From assembly GCA_011037195.1 (NCBI GenBank), contig JAAEAF010000357.1, positions 62,001 to 126,000 of the forward strand: 64,000 nucleotides of DNA, written 5' to 3'. The stretch is from Triatoma infestans (Eukaryota > Arthropoda > Insecta > Hemiptera > Reduviidae). Position numbers and translations under genes: made by a program. The notes beneath the pieces were generated by a model. The model ran no database searches and was not told the origin of the DNA. It saw nothing but the letters and a program-made list of their open reading frames with translations. Positions 45,065 to 56,910 of the stretch are shown here, piece after piece (position 1 is the first letter of the stretch; each line of letters starts with the position of its first letter).

Positions 45065-45905
45065 AACAAAAATGTGATGTAAACAACTCACATGACTTTT
45101 CTTATATAATTTTAATTGAAAACAAATTTTAAACATGCCGGTTTAGGAACACAATTTTACTTCATTGCAAACCGAATAACACCGCTACCATCGATTTCAG
45201 AAACATCGGCTACGCAATGTACAGATAAAAGTTTAAATTCATACATTTTTTAAACTTGGAAACCTATTTTTTCCAAGTCATCCTTCCTATAAACTAATTT
45301 CCTCCAAACTTAGTATTCATTTAATGCTTTTAATCTACTCTACAGAAAATCGCTAAAAACCGAAAAACCAAATCAGTAGGGCTTATACCCAGGTTTGAAG
45401 CATTTTTGCTGAAAAAATTTGAAAGATTTCGTGCGGATACAGTGGTGAATGAACATAAGTTTATAAGCTTCCTAGGAGTTTTCATTTTTGAGATATTTGC
45501 AATGCAGGCTACACACGTAAAATACATTTTTTTTTTCGTATTCAGTGACCAAATTTTCATCATACCTATTATTTCTATTAAATCTTTTTCAATTGAAGAA
45601 TCTAAATTTAATAGAATGACTTGTTTGAGGAAAACATTACTTTTTTGAATGAACTCTTTCAGAAAAAAGTTTCACACAAAACTTATAGGATCCCATATTC
45701 ATACGTAGAATATCAAATTTAACGAAATCCGCCAGTGTTTTTATGGAGGAAAACCCAGAAAACTGAAAAACTGTTCAGTAAAAACCCACTTCGGAGTATT
45801 TTCTTCATACTCGGAATTTTGGCAAAAATTATTTACATTACTCGGTAATAATTAACATTATTTAGATGATATAAATGTATAATAAACGGATTAAAAATAA
45901 ATAAA
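45065..45905 (+). repeat. DR repeat copy
   Basis: Starts GTAAACAACTCACATGACTT, then GAAAATCGCTAAAAACCG, TTTTCATTTTTGAGATATTT, an eroded dinucleotide tract, and a last monomer with CACTTCGGAGTATTTTC, CTCGGAATTTTGGC. Ends against the next copy's A-rich leader. Confidence 0.7.
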
Positions 45906-45909
45906 TAAA

Positions 45910-46965
45910 TCTGGTGTGAAACACTCACACAACTTTCTCTTACTCCAGTTCTCAAAATTATAATTGACAAATGATATAGTTTGTGTACCAAATTTAATGA
46001 AATTCGTCAAAAACTGAAAAACCTGTCAGTAAAAGCGCACTTCCGGTTTACTAATTTTCTTGAAACTCGGAATTTGGGTTATCTATTTTTTCTAATTAAT
46101 TTTGTTTGGATGGTAGAATTGTGTAATCAATTATGATAGCATTTTAGAGAAAAATATAACCCCATCCCTCCTCCAAAAGTGCCCTTAAATGAACGGCCAT
46201 GCCTTCCTGCATAATATGCTGGCCAAGTTTTATTTCAATAGATCAACTGTGGATGGCAGCACAGTTTTTTTTTTTTGATCAGCTGTTTTTCTTTTTGGGG
46301 AGAGAATATCATTTGAGTGGCTGTGATATTGTTTGTTATTGCAATGTTTCAGTATGTTAACAAATAATGATGATGATGATAATATTGCGAGTGAAGAAGG
46401 CTATATGAAAGGAAACTGAAAGATAGAACTGTTGTTTACAAAATTATTTAAAATATAGTTCCGCATAAAAAAGGCCTATAATGTTAATATATTATACATT
46501 TGCATTTTTTCAAAATGTAACATGATTTTACTCATAAAAATTATGTTAAATATGCTACAAACTCATCCATAACTATGGTATTAAAAGAGACTTATGGTTG
46601 CTGTGACAATAACAGAGACTCAATAATAAATAACATTCAATGTATGTTTTCTCAAAAATCAAGATTTTACATATGGAACCCTTTTCCCCAGACCTCCTCA
46701 ATTATTGCTCTTAATATGTGCAATTGACATTCCAAGTTAAAAAAAAATCGTTTGTGCCATTTTTAAGAAAATCTAATAAAAAGGGAAAAAAACGTGCGTT
46801 TTTGAACTATGCTATTCACATACACAAAACACGCACACATCACACACAGACAATTTTCTAAAAACCACTTTTTTGGACTCAGGGAACCTCAAAACGTTAG
46901 AAACCGATATCAAAAATTTAACACGATTACAATACTTACTTCCTTTTACTAGGAGCAAGTAAAAA
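45910..46965 (+). repeat. DR repeat copy, interrupted
   Basis: The best-preserved 5' end: TCTGGTGTGAAACACTCACA followed by ACTTTCTCTTACTCC. It breaks off at CCTTAAATGAA (46,194) and resumes at about 46,700 (CCAAGTTAAAAAAAAATCG), then a CA tract, GGACTCAGGGAACCTC and a terminal TTACTAGGAGCAAGT. The 500 bp between are an unidentified insertion without motifs; GATCAACTG and GATCAGCTG recur within it. Confidence 0.75.
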
Positions 46966-47099
46966 CGAGTACATTTAATATCTATATACAAACTGCAAGA
47001 AGCGGACAGAAATTTACATTCAGTTTAGATATCAACTGTAGGACTCGACATCAAAGTTCCGGCCACTGTTTGGAATCAACCGGAAGTAACTTTACCTTT

Positions 47100-47560
47100 C
47101 TTTTTTTATACTTTCTCTTATTGCTATAATATGAAGTATTGCGATCGTGTCAAATTTTCGAATTTGAATTTTACCAAAAACACATGTTTCGAGATATTCT
47201 GGACTGGAAGGAGAAAAAAGGGGTTTCAGAAATTGGTCTCTGTTTATGTGTGAGTGTAACGTGTGTTTTATGAACAGCATAGCTCAAAAACGAAACATCA
47301 CAGAAAGTTGAAACAATTTCTAACCGAAAATTCCTTATCTTTACATATAAGAGTTTTTCTCGATCCCTACGATTTTCTTTATATATTTTTTTTTTTTTTT
47401 TGTAAGCACACTGAGCACATATAGTTCTTTCACTTCTATTTGTAATAATATTGCTGGGAAAATCGATTTTTGTGGGTTTCTGGTGGGGAGGGAACATTTA
47501 AACTTCCCATTAATGTGTCTGTCATTGTTCAGTTTATGGTTTGCTTCCTTTTAGGAAATG
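47100..47560 (-). repeat. DR repeat copy, truncated
   Basis: Starts ACTTTCTCTTATTGC, then GTATTGCGATCGTGTC, TTTTACCAAAAACACATG, GAACAGCATAGCTCAAAAAC, and a partial monomer with ACGATTTTCTTTATATA. Confidence 0.75.
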
Positions 47561-48794
47561 TCCAAAAGTGTGATTACGTCCAGTTGCATGTCCATTTGGT
47601 GTCCACAAAACATATTGCAGTATTCCTCTTTCTATAAACACTTAACTACAGAGATATTTACCGTATAAGGAAGCCAATGTTTATTTGAAGAATTGTTTTT
47701 TTTTTTTTTTTTTTTTTATAATTTATGATGTTCAAAGCAGAAAGTAACGATTTCTTTATTAATTATTAATTAATAAGTTATTGACAGTAAATTCAATCAT
47801 CTTTTGTTTAATTAATTAATATTTCTTAAATAAACAAAAGGATCTTTCAAAGAAGTCGACAACAGACTCATTTAGCCAAAATTATTTTCTGCTTCAGAAT
47901 GTTTAAAAAAAATTAACATGAACAATGTAATAGAATTAATTTTGGTTACTTATATTTTTCAACAAAAGGCCTGTCTCCTACTCCATATTTTTAATTGAGT
48001 ATATTATCCTGAAGTGAGGAAAATTGTTTAGAAAAGTAAAATGTTTTATAATTACAAAGAAACCATTACAAACACAAAAGTATATTATATAGGTGTATAT
48101 ATATATCGTACAAAAGAACATCTCAAATGTGATTTCAAAATAAAAATAAAAAAAATTACATAAGAAAAGTAAATAAAACGAGGTAAATTATTGTCAATTT
48201 AAGAGTGATGGAAAGAAGGGGAGTGAAAAGCGGAAATTTGTCTACAAACTTGGCAGGAGTTGTGTGGTGGAAACTCTTGGGAATTAGAAAGGTGTCCCCC
48301 AGTTGGTGAGGAGCGAGAGGAAGCAGTTACCGACGGAGATTGAGCTTTAAAAGAAAAGAGTGAATATAGACAGTGTGAGACAGGGGGGGGGAGTGAAAGT
48401 GGGAGAAAGGGAAAAAAAAAGCTAAATAAAAAAAAAAGTGAGTAAAAGAGCAGAATAGCGGCGGGGAAGTGCCAAAAGTCCCCTTAATTTCTGTTTAATA
48501 TGATAAAAGAGAGCGAAATGGGCAAAGCAGGAATGGGCGGTCGACACGGGGGGGGAGGAGTTCGTAGTTTAATTGGGCCCTTTGAGAAAGGTGTAATTTG
48601 GTAGAAGCTGTAGGAGGAGAACAGCCGGACTAATTAACAGACAAAGTAAGGTTGAACACCGTAGTATATACCGCGAAATGGCAAGGAAACATGTTAGGCA
48701 CAGGATATTAAAAATAAAGAAATGCAAATAGCGCAAGCACTGTTGCCAATATATCTCTATATCTATTAGAAATTAACGTGCACTTAATTAAATT
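47561..48794. other. Unassigned DNA with a G/purine-rich block
   Basis: T-run at about 47,697-47,719. From 48,180 to 48,720 the plus strand is strongly purine-rich with several G-runs and shows no match to the repeat families here. No ORF with motifs. Confidence 0.5.
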
Positions 48795-49400
48795 GAATAA
48801 TATGGTGAGAAACATTCACACATGACTTTCCACACCCATACAATTTATTACAGAGAGAAATTGTCTTTAAAATTGTATACTTTAGATGGTCTTGCCATTA
48901 AACAAAAATGCGGTAGAGATTATCTGAGTGTAATTAGTGTGGGAGCGCCCTTCATCACAACTATGGCTTAGGGTCACCAAGAAGAAGGATTTTCGAAGTC
49001 GGGTTTTCATCAAAAATTCATATTTTGAGATCCCGTGAATACGAAAAATAAGTTTTTAGCGAAAGGTCTCATCTTTGGATGAACAAAATATTACCAAAAA
49101 AGTCTGTGGAAGTTCCAATTTCTGTATTCCGTTTAGAAAACCCCCAGCGCTGCAAGATTTGGTCAAAATACATTTTTTCTCAACATTTTCCCTGGAATTT
49201 TTTAAGGGATTCTGAAAGAAACAGTAGTTCTAAAACTTTCCTCTTAAAGTACCACTTTAGTACAATGTATGATTCTTCTGCCATATATATAATATTGAAA
49301 GTAGTTGTAGTTGGTTCCGCCGAGCTGGAAAGCATTAAATACACACTCTGAGTGTGTGTAAACTGAATTTGCTCTTTGTTATCACACTGTTTGACAAACG

Positions 49401-49441
49401 CATCCTGAAGAAGATGGGCGAACACCCGAAACCGGTTGATG
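49401..49441 (+). ncRNA. Hammerhead-like motif with core insertion
   Basis: CATC, CTGAAGA with three additional bases before stem II, GGGC and an ACCC strand with one mismatch, GAAA, ACCGGT, cleavage residue T, GATG. The extra bases next to the core and the mismatch make activity less likely. Confidence 0.65.
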
Positions 49442-49580
49442 ACCACAAAAAGTAGCAGGCTTTCATGGAAAATATCTCTGATGCTTTCCGGCTCGGCGGA
49501 ACCAACCACAACAACTACGGAGCCAGTGTAAATTGAATTTGCTCTGTGCAAGTCTGTGTTATCACAATGTTTGACAAACG

Positions 49581-49618
49581 CATCCTGAAGATGGACGAAC
49601 GCCCGAAACCGGTTGATG
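49581..49618 (+). ncRNA. Hammerhead ribozyme motif
   Basis: CATC, CTGAAGA, stem II GGAC and GCCC with one mismatch around loop GAAC, GAAA, ACCGGT, cleavage residue T, GATG. The core is intact. It lies 180 bp downstream of the motif at 49,401 in the same orientation. Confidence 0.7.
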
Positions 49619-49739
49619 ACCACAAAAAGAATCAGACTATCACGGAAAATATCTTTGATAATATTGAAATACCGTGAAGCATTACTAGAATTCCAAATTT
49701 GAAAAAAAATGGTTAACGGAAGTTCCGACTTTACAGTAT

Positions 49740-49783
<44 letters not shown>

Positions 49784-50094
49784 TCACAAAAAAAGTCTAT
49801 AGGGATGTTGTTTAAACAGATATAAAACCTATCACTTTTATTCTATAACATTATTCCAGAAAAATTGATTTTGATGGGCTGTTCGGAGGAATTTCTGCTA
49901 TTACAATAATTTTATATGTTAAAATTTGAGCTTTAAAGTATGTTCGTCAGTTTTATTGACCGCAGTAAGAGAAAGTAGCGTTTTGTTGAAGTTTCACACC
50001 GGATTTTTTTTTCCACACCAGACCTTAAAACGTGCATTTCCGGTGTTAAATTTGACACGATCGCAATAAATATTTCTCTTTGACGGCAATAAAG

Positions 50095-50994
50095 AAGAAT
50101 TGAAGTGGCAATCAACAAAGATAATTCGTACGCAATTTACCAAAGCGTATTATAACAAAAGAAACATATATATATAAAAAAAAAAAATTCATAGCGTGTG
50201 AGAGAAAAATCTGGAATAAACTACCACAATTTTCTACAATATAATTATAGCCACTGAGATTAATACAGTTAAAGAGGTTAGAAATGTATTTATGTCTGTA
50301 TGTATGTATGTGTAAATGAATGGAAATATATGTGCGTGAGTGTGTGGGTGTGTTGTTTTTGTGTGTGCGTGCGGTAGTTTTAAAGGGCTCTAAATCCTTT
50401 GCTACCCTTTAAAATTTAGTGCACAATACGGGGGCTTCAAAAGGCCCTGTATATTAATATCGGAAATGTTTTAAAGGGATAGCAGGAAAATTACCAACCG
50501 GGTGATCGCTGGTAAATTACAGAGTGTAATTGCATTCAACACGCCGAACTGTATACACATAGTTCGGTTGGACTACCCTCACCTCTCCTACACACACACA
50601 CTCACACACATAACCAGTTAGCGTGTTCTATGTTAAAACAATAAAAAGGTTATCGGCCGCCTCCTCTTCCACCCGTGTACCACCCCCACACCACCACGCT
50701 AACTAAAATTGGCCTAGTGATATGGAAAAACGATTATTTTTAAGTTTGGTCACAGATTATCAAAGGGGGCTGAGATGTGAGCGCGCTAATTTTATAGATG
50801 ATCGTCTAAAACAGTGTTTACAAGGCTTTATTTAAAACAAACAAAACACATACACACACACGCACACGGATACCATAGGAAAAATTGGTCTTTGAAAAAT
50901 GTTTAAAATAAACGAAATTTACTGTTAATAACTCGCGAGCCAAATAATTACAAATTAGGGAACGGCAAAACCTAGGTTTCGCAAAATAAATAAT
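50095..50994. other. Unassigned DNA, partly less AT-rich
   Basis: 50,380-50,700 is less AT-rich, with two complementary ATAGTTCGG- and CCGAACTGTAT-like segments near 50,540-50,570 that could form a short hairpin. TG- and CA-rich runs occur at 50,330-50,365 and 50,590-50,610. No gene supported. Confidence 0.45.
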
Positions 50995-50997
50995 AAA

Positions 50998-52560
50998 TCT
51001 GGTTTGAATCAATCACCCAGCCTACTTTTCTCTTACTTCTGTTTGTACAATACAAAAAATTACAATTTTTTTTACTCTTCAAATTTTACACATTTGTCCT
51101 AATATTAAATATAAGAAGTAGAGGGTGACAAATATCTAACCTAGGCAGCCAGAAGAACGGTGATTAACAATGTAGTCCAGAAGAGAAGGTCTCTTAAATT
51201 AAACCAATCAACATATAAAATTTGAAATTTGACGCGACAAATTTCACAAAATTACTTAAAATCAATTTTGTTCAAGTAGCTAAGTATGCGAAGTTTAAAG
51301 AAAATCGTTGAAGGCGTTTTCAAGGAAATTTAAGAAACAACATGTTCAATATCTGGGCAAAACTCGCAAAATACAATAATTTAGTGCTAGGAGTTTTGGT
51401 CTGAAAATAAGAGGACACACCCTCTTCTGTCTTGTCTTTCACCACCACTACTAGGCGGCGCCAGCCTCTAATGTAGTATGTCTATTTAAATGACAGGACC
51501 CAACTATCCTCCTAATTTGACCCATTAGAACAGAGAGCTTTGTTTAGGTTTCCTTACTTAACATGGAGGTCGCTGTACCTAAATTTTAACTTTATATTCT
51601 GTACTGGTGGTACTAAGAACTTAAATGCACAATATTATTGAAGAACATTAGTTATGTATTTCTTTTAGTTGATGGTTTTATGGACAAAAAAAAAATAAGA
51701 AAAAAAGGATATAATATATTATCGGAATTCATTCTTCAAATTATTCAACTATTGAAGCAAGTTTTACCAAAATTCGTCGGCTGTCCATATTTTCGGTTTT
51801 GCAATATTTTAATTAGAAATATATCTAGCAAAATCTCTTGTGAAATACTGCACGACGTTTTCTTACTGCAGTTATAAAATTGACAAAAATATCCCCTCTT
51901 CAAACTAGGAATGTTTACTCAAAGGGTAGTTGTCTTAAATTAACAGAAAGATTCCATTTTTCAACAAATGTAACAGATTCCCCAGTAGAACTTCTTAAAA
52001 TAAATTTATTGGGAATAATGTTCGCAAATAAAACTGGATAGGTTTATATCTATGCAGTTAGCATTTCCAGGTTTTGAATGAAAATCGTCAAGAGTTGCTT
52101 TGAAGAAAATTATGAAAAACAGAGAAACCTATTCTGTAGAGCCGCATACGATCAGTTAATCTATTTTCTTCAGATATGGAATTCCAGTAGCTTCTTTGTA
52201 TCTGTGTATTATTTAGGTGGTAGATCTAGGCGATTATATTGAAGCGATACTACAGAGGAAAGCTTAATATTGCAACTCTTCCAGAAGCCCCCAAACAAAT
52301 CGATTTTCCAGCAAAAATGTTTCAAATAGGAGTGATAGGCTTTTATTTGAGTAGATAGTGTACGAAGATTATAGAAAATCGCATAAAAAGAAAAGAAATC
52401 AGTAAAAAGTCGCATTGGAATTTTGACCGACATACTTATCGTGTCAGATGTTGTGGTGGTCCTTAAATGGAATAAAGAGTTTGATGCGATTTTTCGTTTT
52501 TGAGACTTTTTTCACGCAAGCACGCTCGCGCACACAGACGGTTCATTAAAAACTTTTTTT
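50998..52560 (+). repeat. DR repeat copy, long and diverged
   Basis: Starts TCTGGTTTGAATCAATCACC and CTTTTCTCTTACTTC, has monomers with AGTTTAAAGAAAATCGTTG (about 51,290) and a later one with GAAAATCGCATAAAAAG, then GATTTTTCGTTTTTGAGAC and a CGCAAGCACGC tract. About 51,400-51,640 does not match DR and may be an insertion. Confidence 0.65.
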
Positions 52561-53734
52561 ACTTTCTCTTACTATTAAGCGGAAGATGTTACGAGGTCCC
52601 CTCATACGACCAAAATGTTTTTAATAATGGTGTAATATATATATATGTATAGATATATATGGGAACGAGGGAGTGAAGCAGGGTGTGCTTATATTTCTTT
52701 TCGGGAGTTACTAAATCTTGTTTCTTTGCACTTAGATCTTGAAAGCAGCCGTCAAGTCAATACAGTCATGAATGTAAGACGCATTGTTTATGAGATCCGT
52801 AAATTGTTTGTTCTTTGTGGTGTCGTATGGTTTATTATTTTCTCTTACTCCTAGTAAGGAAGAATAATTGTAATCGTGCCAAATTTTCGATACCGAGTTT
52901 TCACCGGAAATATCCATTTTGAGGTCCCGTGAGTCCAAAAAAGTGGTTTTTAGTATGGTTTGTGTGTGTGTGTGTGCGTGTGTGTATATGTTGTGTGTGA
53001 ACAACATAGCTCAAAAACGAAAAATCGTAGAAAGTTTAAACTTGATATTCCGTTTAGGTATCACCCTGGGATCCGATAGTAGGTCAGTCATCTGTCAAAA
53101 TTTCTCAACAGGATGTACTACTTTACAGAAGAGTTTTTCACTTCTTGCGATTTTCTCAAAAATGGTTCCAACGATTTTCAAACTTCCTATATCAACTACA
53201 CATACAAAGAGCTACAAGTTTTATTTTAAACATTTCTCTGGGAAAATTCTTTAAGGGCACTTTACAGGGAGGGGTGGGGTTAGGTTTTCCTCTAAAGTGC
53301 TTTTTCAGTTTACTATACATTCTGTCATCTAAATAATATTAATTAGAATTAAATGTGTTGTTGAAATTCCGAGTTTGAAAAAAATCGGATAATCGGATTT
53401 GCAATTTACCGAAATGTATTTTTTAGTTTTCTGGTATTTTCTCGAAAACGGCTTCAACCATTTTCTTTAAACTAGGTTTGTGAACTGCACATATAAAGAG
53501 CTACAACTTTTATTTGAAACATTTCTCCTGGTAAAGACTTTTAAGGGGGATTTTGTGGGAGGGTAGGGTTACGTTTTTTTTTTAAGTACTATCCATAGCT
53601 GATTATACAATTCTACCATCCAGACAAAATATTACAATTAAATAGATGGCCAAAATTCCGAGTTTCAAGAAAATTAGTACACCGGAAGTGGGCTCATACT
53701 GAACACAGTTTTTTCAGTTTTCGCCGAATTTCAT

Positions 53735-53986
53735 CAACACCACTAATATTTTCCGTGATAGCCTGCTTCTTTTTATGGTCATCGACCGGTTTCGGGCGTT
53801 CGCCCTTCATCAGGATGATGTTTTTTGTCAAACAGCGTAATAACATAGACTTCCACAGAGCAAATTTAGTTGATACACTCCAATCATGGGCGACCGCCCG
53901 AAACCGGTCGATGACCACAAAAAGAAGCAGGCTATCACGGAAAATATCTCTGATGCTTTCCAGCTCTGCGGAACCAACCGCAACAA
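53735..53986. mobile_element. Penelope-like element remnant, inverted arms
   Basis: CGAATTTCAT (10 bp) flanks the element at 53,725-53,734 and 53,987-53,996, in the last monomer of a DR copy. The left arm carries a canonical minus-strand hammerhead. The right arm (53,881-53,913) keeps stem II, GAAA, ACCGGT, C and GATG but has lost the CTGAAGA core. The right end bears the one-sided tail (CTGCGGAACCAACCG). Same subfamily as the 16-kb and 49-kb copies. Confidence 0.8.
53780..53817 (-). ncRNA. Hammerhead ribozyme motif, canonical
   Basis: On the minus strand: CATC, core CTGATGA (the most common natural form), stem II GGGC and GCCC around loop GAAC, GAAA, ACCGGT, cleavage residue C, GATG. Every consensus position is met. 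The best activity candidate of its subfamily here. Confidence 0.85.
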
Positions 53987-54089
53987 CGAATTTCATTAAA
54001 GTTGATATACCAATTATAAAATTTGTCAATTACAATTTTGAAAACTGAAGTAAGAGAAAGTTAGGTGAATGTTTCACACCAGATTTTTT

Positions 54090-55620
54090 TTTTTTTTGTA
54101 GTTTTTTGTGTCCACATAGAAGCTGAGAAGATCTGATTTCAACTTTACACTGATGAGTAAAATAAATAGTACTTTTAGTAGGCCTAACAGATGTGTGTTT
54201 AATCAAACGATTGTCCACTTTGTTTTTTTTACGCACAAGATTTTTTCTAAAGACGTATAGTGGGAGTACAACCAAGTATAACCGATTGTGTACCATGACT
54301 CTGTTGGTTCGTTGTATATAGGTCATCAATGTGGTGTAAAAAAAACTTTTTTACTTGTTATAATATGGCCATGCAACTCATGTGAAGAATTGGAGATTAT
54401 TGACCTAGCTCCAAAAAATAAAAAACGGTTTCGTGATAATATGCTTCTCACCATATTGTACCCATAAGTTGTGTAACCATTTGGATGTCAGTTTCATGGG
54501 ACCCCTAAGTACTTTTAAGACATGGACTTCTTAACTATCCAGAAAGAGATGTAACACAGTACTGGATAGCCAAGCTGTTTGGGAATTTGCATATATACGA
54601 GCTGCAACAATGCAAAATAGGTCTTTCATCACCGCATCTGACGCGAAAGTTTCGGGCCAAATTCATCACCCTGATGTGAAACTTTACTGAGTAGTGACTT
54701 TTTTTCGGTTTTTTCGAAAACGGCTGCAACGATTTTCTTTATATTACCTCGTATACTAACACTTTTATTTCTAACATTTCCATGGGATAATTATCATTAG
54801 AAGTTGCTGAAAAATCTTAAACGTTAAATTTCAAAGGTGTTTGAACGATATTATTGGCGCTCTCTTCAATTACTTCCCCCACCACCTCTCTATTTATGTT
54901 AGGATTAATGAGTAAATTTTGATGCTTAAAGACAAATTGTAATTTTGTATATAATTGTATTAAGAGCTGTTAGAGAAAGTCATGTGAGCGGTTTCACACC
55001 CGGTTTCTTCGTGAACTTAAAACAAGAACTTAATTCAAGTATTTTCGAAAAATAGATACGATCGCAGTACTTCCTCTTACAGCCGTAAGACGAATTAAAA
55101 AACACTGGAGGAGCCTGAATCATTTCTTTTTCCTTTTTTTTTTAACAATTAACAGGCACCCAAGAATTGCTTTATCTATGGGCTAGACAGGGACTTTTTA
55201 CCGTCTCTAATAAGGTAAATAGGGTACCTACAACATGGACAAGATTGTAGTGTTTGTTGGCTAGTTATATATCTACATGAGGTAAAAACCTCTTCTGAGA
55301 GGTAAGCCCATATTTCTATATGCCTTGTCATCTGACCATATCCTACCTAACCACTGTTCCATCTACCCCACCACACCGTTCACCAACATACCCCAATCAT
55401 TATGTTTAAACAGGAACACATCGGCAGAACGATGATGCTGGCTGGCCCTAGTAGTTTGTCTTGTTGACATAGGACCACCTCTGTAGGCTGGCAAATATTT
55501 GAACTAATATGTGTAATAGGGTCATTGCTATCTGTAGAGATCACATGTTGTTATACCTTGTTGTTGTCCAGTCCCATCTTTATATGCACATGTAACTCCC
55601 ATTTGATAATATTTTTTTTT
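54090..55620. other. Unassigned DNA around a DR fragment
   Basis: 54,090-54,600 and 55,080-55,620 show no gene or repeat boundary. Between them 54,610-55,080 is a DR fragment in minus orientation (CGCATCTGACGCGAAAG, AACGATTTTCTTTATATTAC, ending GTCATGTGAGCGGTTTCACA, then a piece of terminal hairpin). Confidence 0.55.
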
Positions 55621-55624
55621 TGTT

Positions 55625-56250
55625 TACATTCTCTTACAATTTTATATTAAGAGGAAGAACAGCATAAAGGTCAAGGTTTCGAAATTGATTTTTCATTTCC
55701 ACCGGAAACACATTTTTTCAAACCCCCCAATACGAAAAAGTAATTTTTTGAAATTATATATATATATAGTGGATATTTTGTGGGGGGGTTGGATAAAGAA
55801 ATGTTGAAAAGAATTGATCACTGACATATTAACGAAGAACAGGACTACTGCAATTACTATACAGAATTGATATAGAAATTATAAAGTGAATAGTAATGAC
55901 AGACTAAACTGTAGTCTCCCGTTAGTCCTTATTATATACTTGCTGAAAAAACTACCCCTACTTCTCCTTCCACATCTCCAAGGTGTTGTGATAGAGGGGA
56001 TCTTGATATCCCCAAATTTGTGGTAGAGAGATGCGTTACGTCTCACGTGATGATTGAAGGTCAAACTTGGTATTCCGTACCAGGTACCAAGACGCTTCTC
56101 ACACGAATTTTCTGAAAAATCTATTTTTTATTTAACTTTTTCAAAGCGAGTTTTTTCAAAATGGCGCTGACGATTTTCTTTAAACTTCGCATCCTAATTA
56201 CACACATTAAGGGCCTGTCACTTTTATTTGAAATATTCTTATAGGAATAT
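55625..56250 (-). repeat. DR repeat fragment, interrupted
   Basis: Starts CATTCTCTTACAATT, then TTTCCACCGGAAACAC, a lost dinucleotide tract, GGTCAAACTTGGTATTCCG at about 56,058, and a monomer with GACGATTTTCTTTAAACTTC. The 55,780-56,050 segment is unrelated. Confidence 0.6.
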
Positions 56251-56910
56251 GATTAGTATAAGGAACTGGAAGAGCTGTAAGGAGAAAAGCTGCTATTGTA
56301 CACCCCAACACATACAGAGAAGCTGTAAATTCATAGAAACTGATCCCGCCAGAAAGTGAATTAATTTGCTAAAAATGAAAAGTGCTATAATATAATTTCT
56401 GAATTTTAAGATAATATGGAAACGAAGGAAATTTAGAATAGAAACTAAAATTAAGATTTTTCAATGGGCTGAATTCTGCCCAAGAAATCTTCAAATTATC
56501 CCCTCTTTTAATTTTTATTTTTTATTATTTTATAACTTTGGTTTTATGACTTTAAAATCATATATGCTACCCGAAATAGCATTAAACCTGAGCACATTGT
56601 TCCCAGAGCCCATTGCGGAGATCTCTGGCGCCATGACTTCCGTCCGTTTCATTCTTTCTGCTGGACAATATTCCAACAGTTTTCGTGGCTCACCTCCCAT
56701 TCTTCTAACATATCACAGAATCTTCCTCGTTTCGACGGTATGTAAAATATTTTTTCTACTTTTGTGACGCGCTTTACTTCCGGCATTCCGTATTGTTGTA
56801 ACCTGGAAATACCAAAGCTAAACCACCAGAAATCCACCCTCTTCATGAGTAGGGTCAATGAACTGGTACCGAACTATAGCGGTAAAAACATTCGCAATGC
56901 AGGAAATGGC

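Larger units (their letters stand above)
49301..49657 (+). mobile_element. Penelope-like element remnant, tandem hammerheads
   Basis: ATAATATTGAAA (12 bp) flanks the element at 49,289-49,300 and 49,658-49,669. It holds two direct terminal-repeat copies 180 bp apart, each running from an AAACTGAATTTGCTCT-type or AAATTGAATTTGCTCT-type start through a hammerhead to CACGGAAAATATCT. The left end begins with an inverted copy of the tail (GTTGGTTCCGCCGAGCTGG), while the tail in direct orientation joins the two units (CGGCGGAACCAACCACAAC). So one insertion contains both the tandem and the inverted arrangement known for Penelope-like elements. No coding capacity. Confidence 0.8.
48800..50090. repeat. 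DR repeat pieces in both orientations with an insertion
   Basis: A plus-orientation start (GGTGAGAAACATTCACACAT) at about 48,803-48,880 is followed by a minus-orientation copy from about 49,000 (TTTTCATCAAAAATTCATAT) to about 50,000 (AGTAAGAGAAAGT, then GAAGTTTCACACCGGA). The minus copy is interrupted by 49,301-49,657 and contains a 37-base T-run at 49,742-49,778. Confidence 0.65.
52838..54087 (-). repeat. DR repeat, complete copy with one insertion
   Basis: Opens TTTTCTCTTACTCC and ends AAGTAAGAGAAAGT, GTGAATGTTTCACACCAGA. Subrepeat landmarks (ATTTTCTCAAAAATGG and ATTTTCTCGAAAACGG) lie at about 53,150 and 53,436, a period of about 286 bp. Without the 262 bp of insertion and TSD its length is about 0.98 kb, like the reference copy. 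A short start of another copy lies at 52,560-52,640. Confidence 0.8.

Noticed and set aside
49180..49623. 147-codon minus-strand ORF with internal repeats
   Set aside because: It is a translation of the tandem hammerhead units; the protein repeat simply mirrors the 180-bp DNA repeat.
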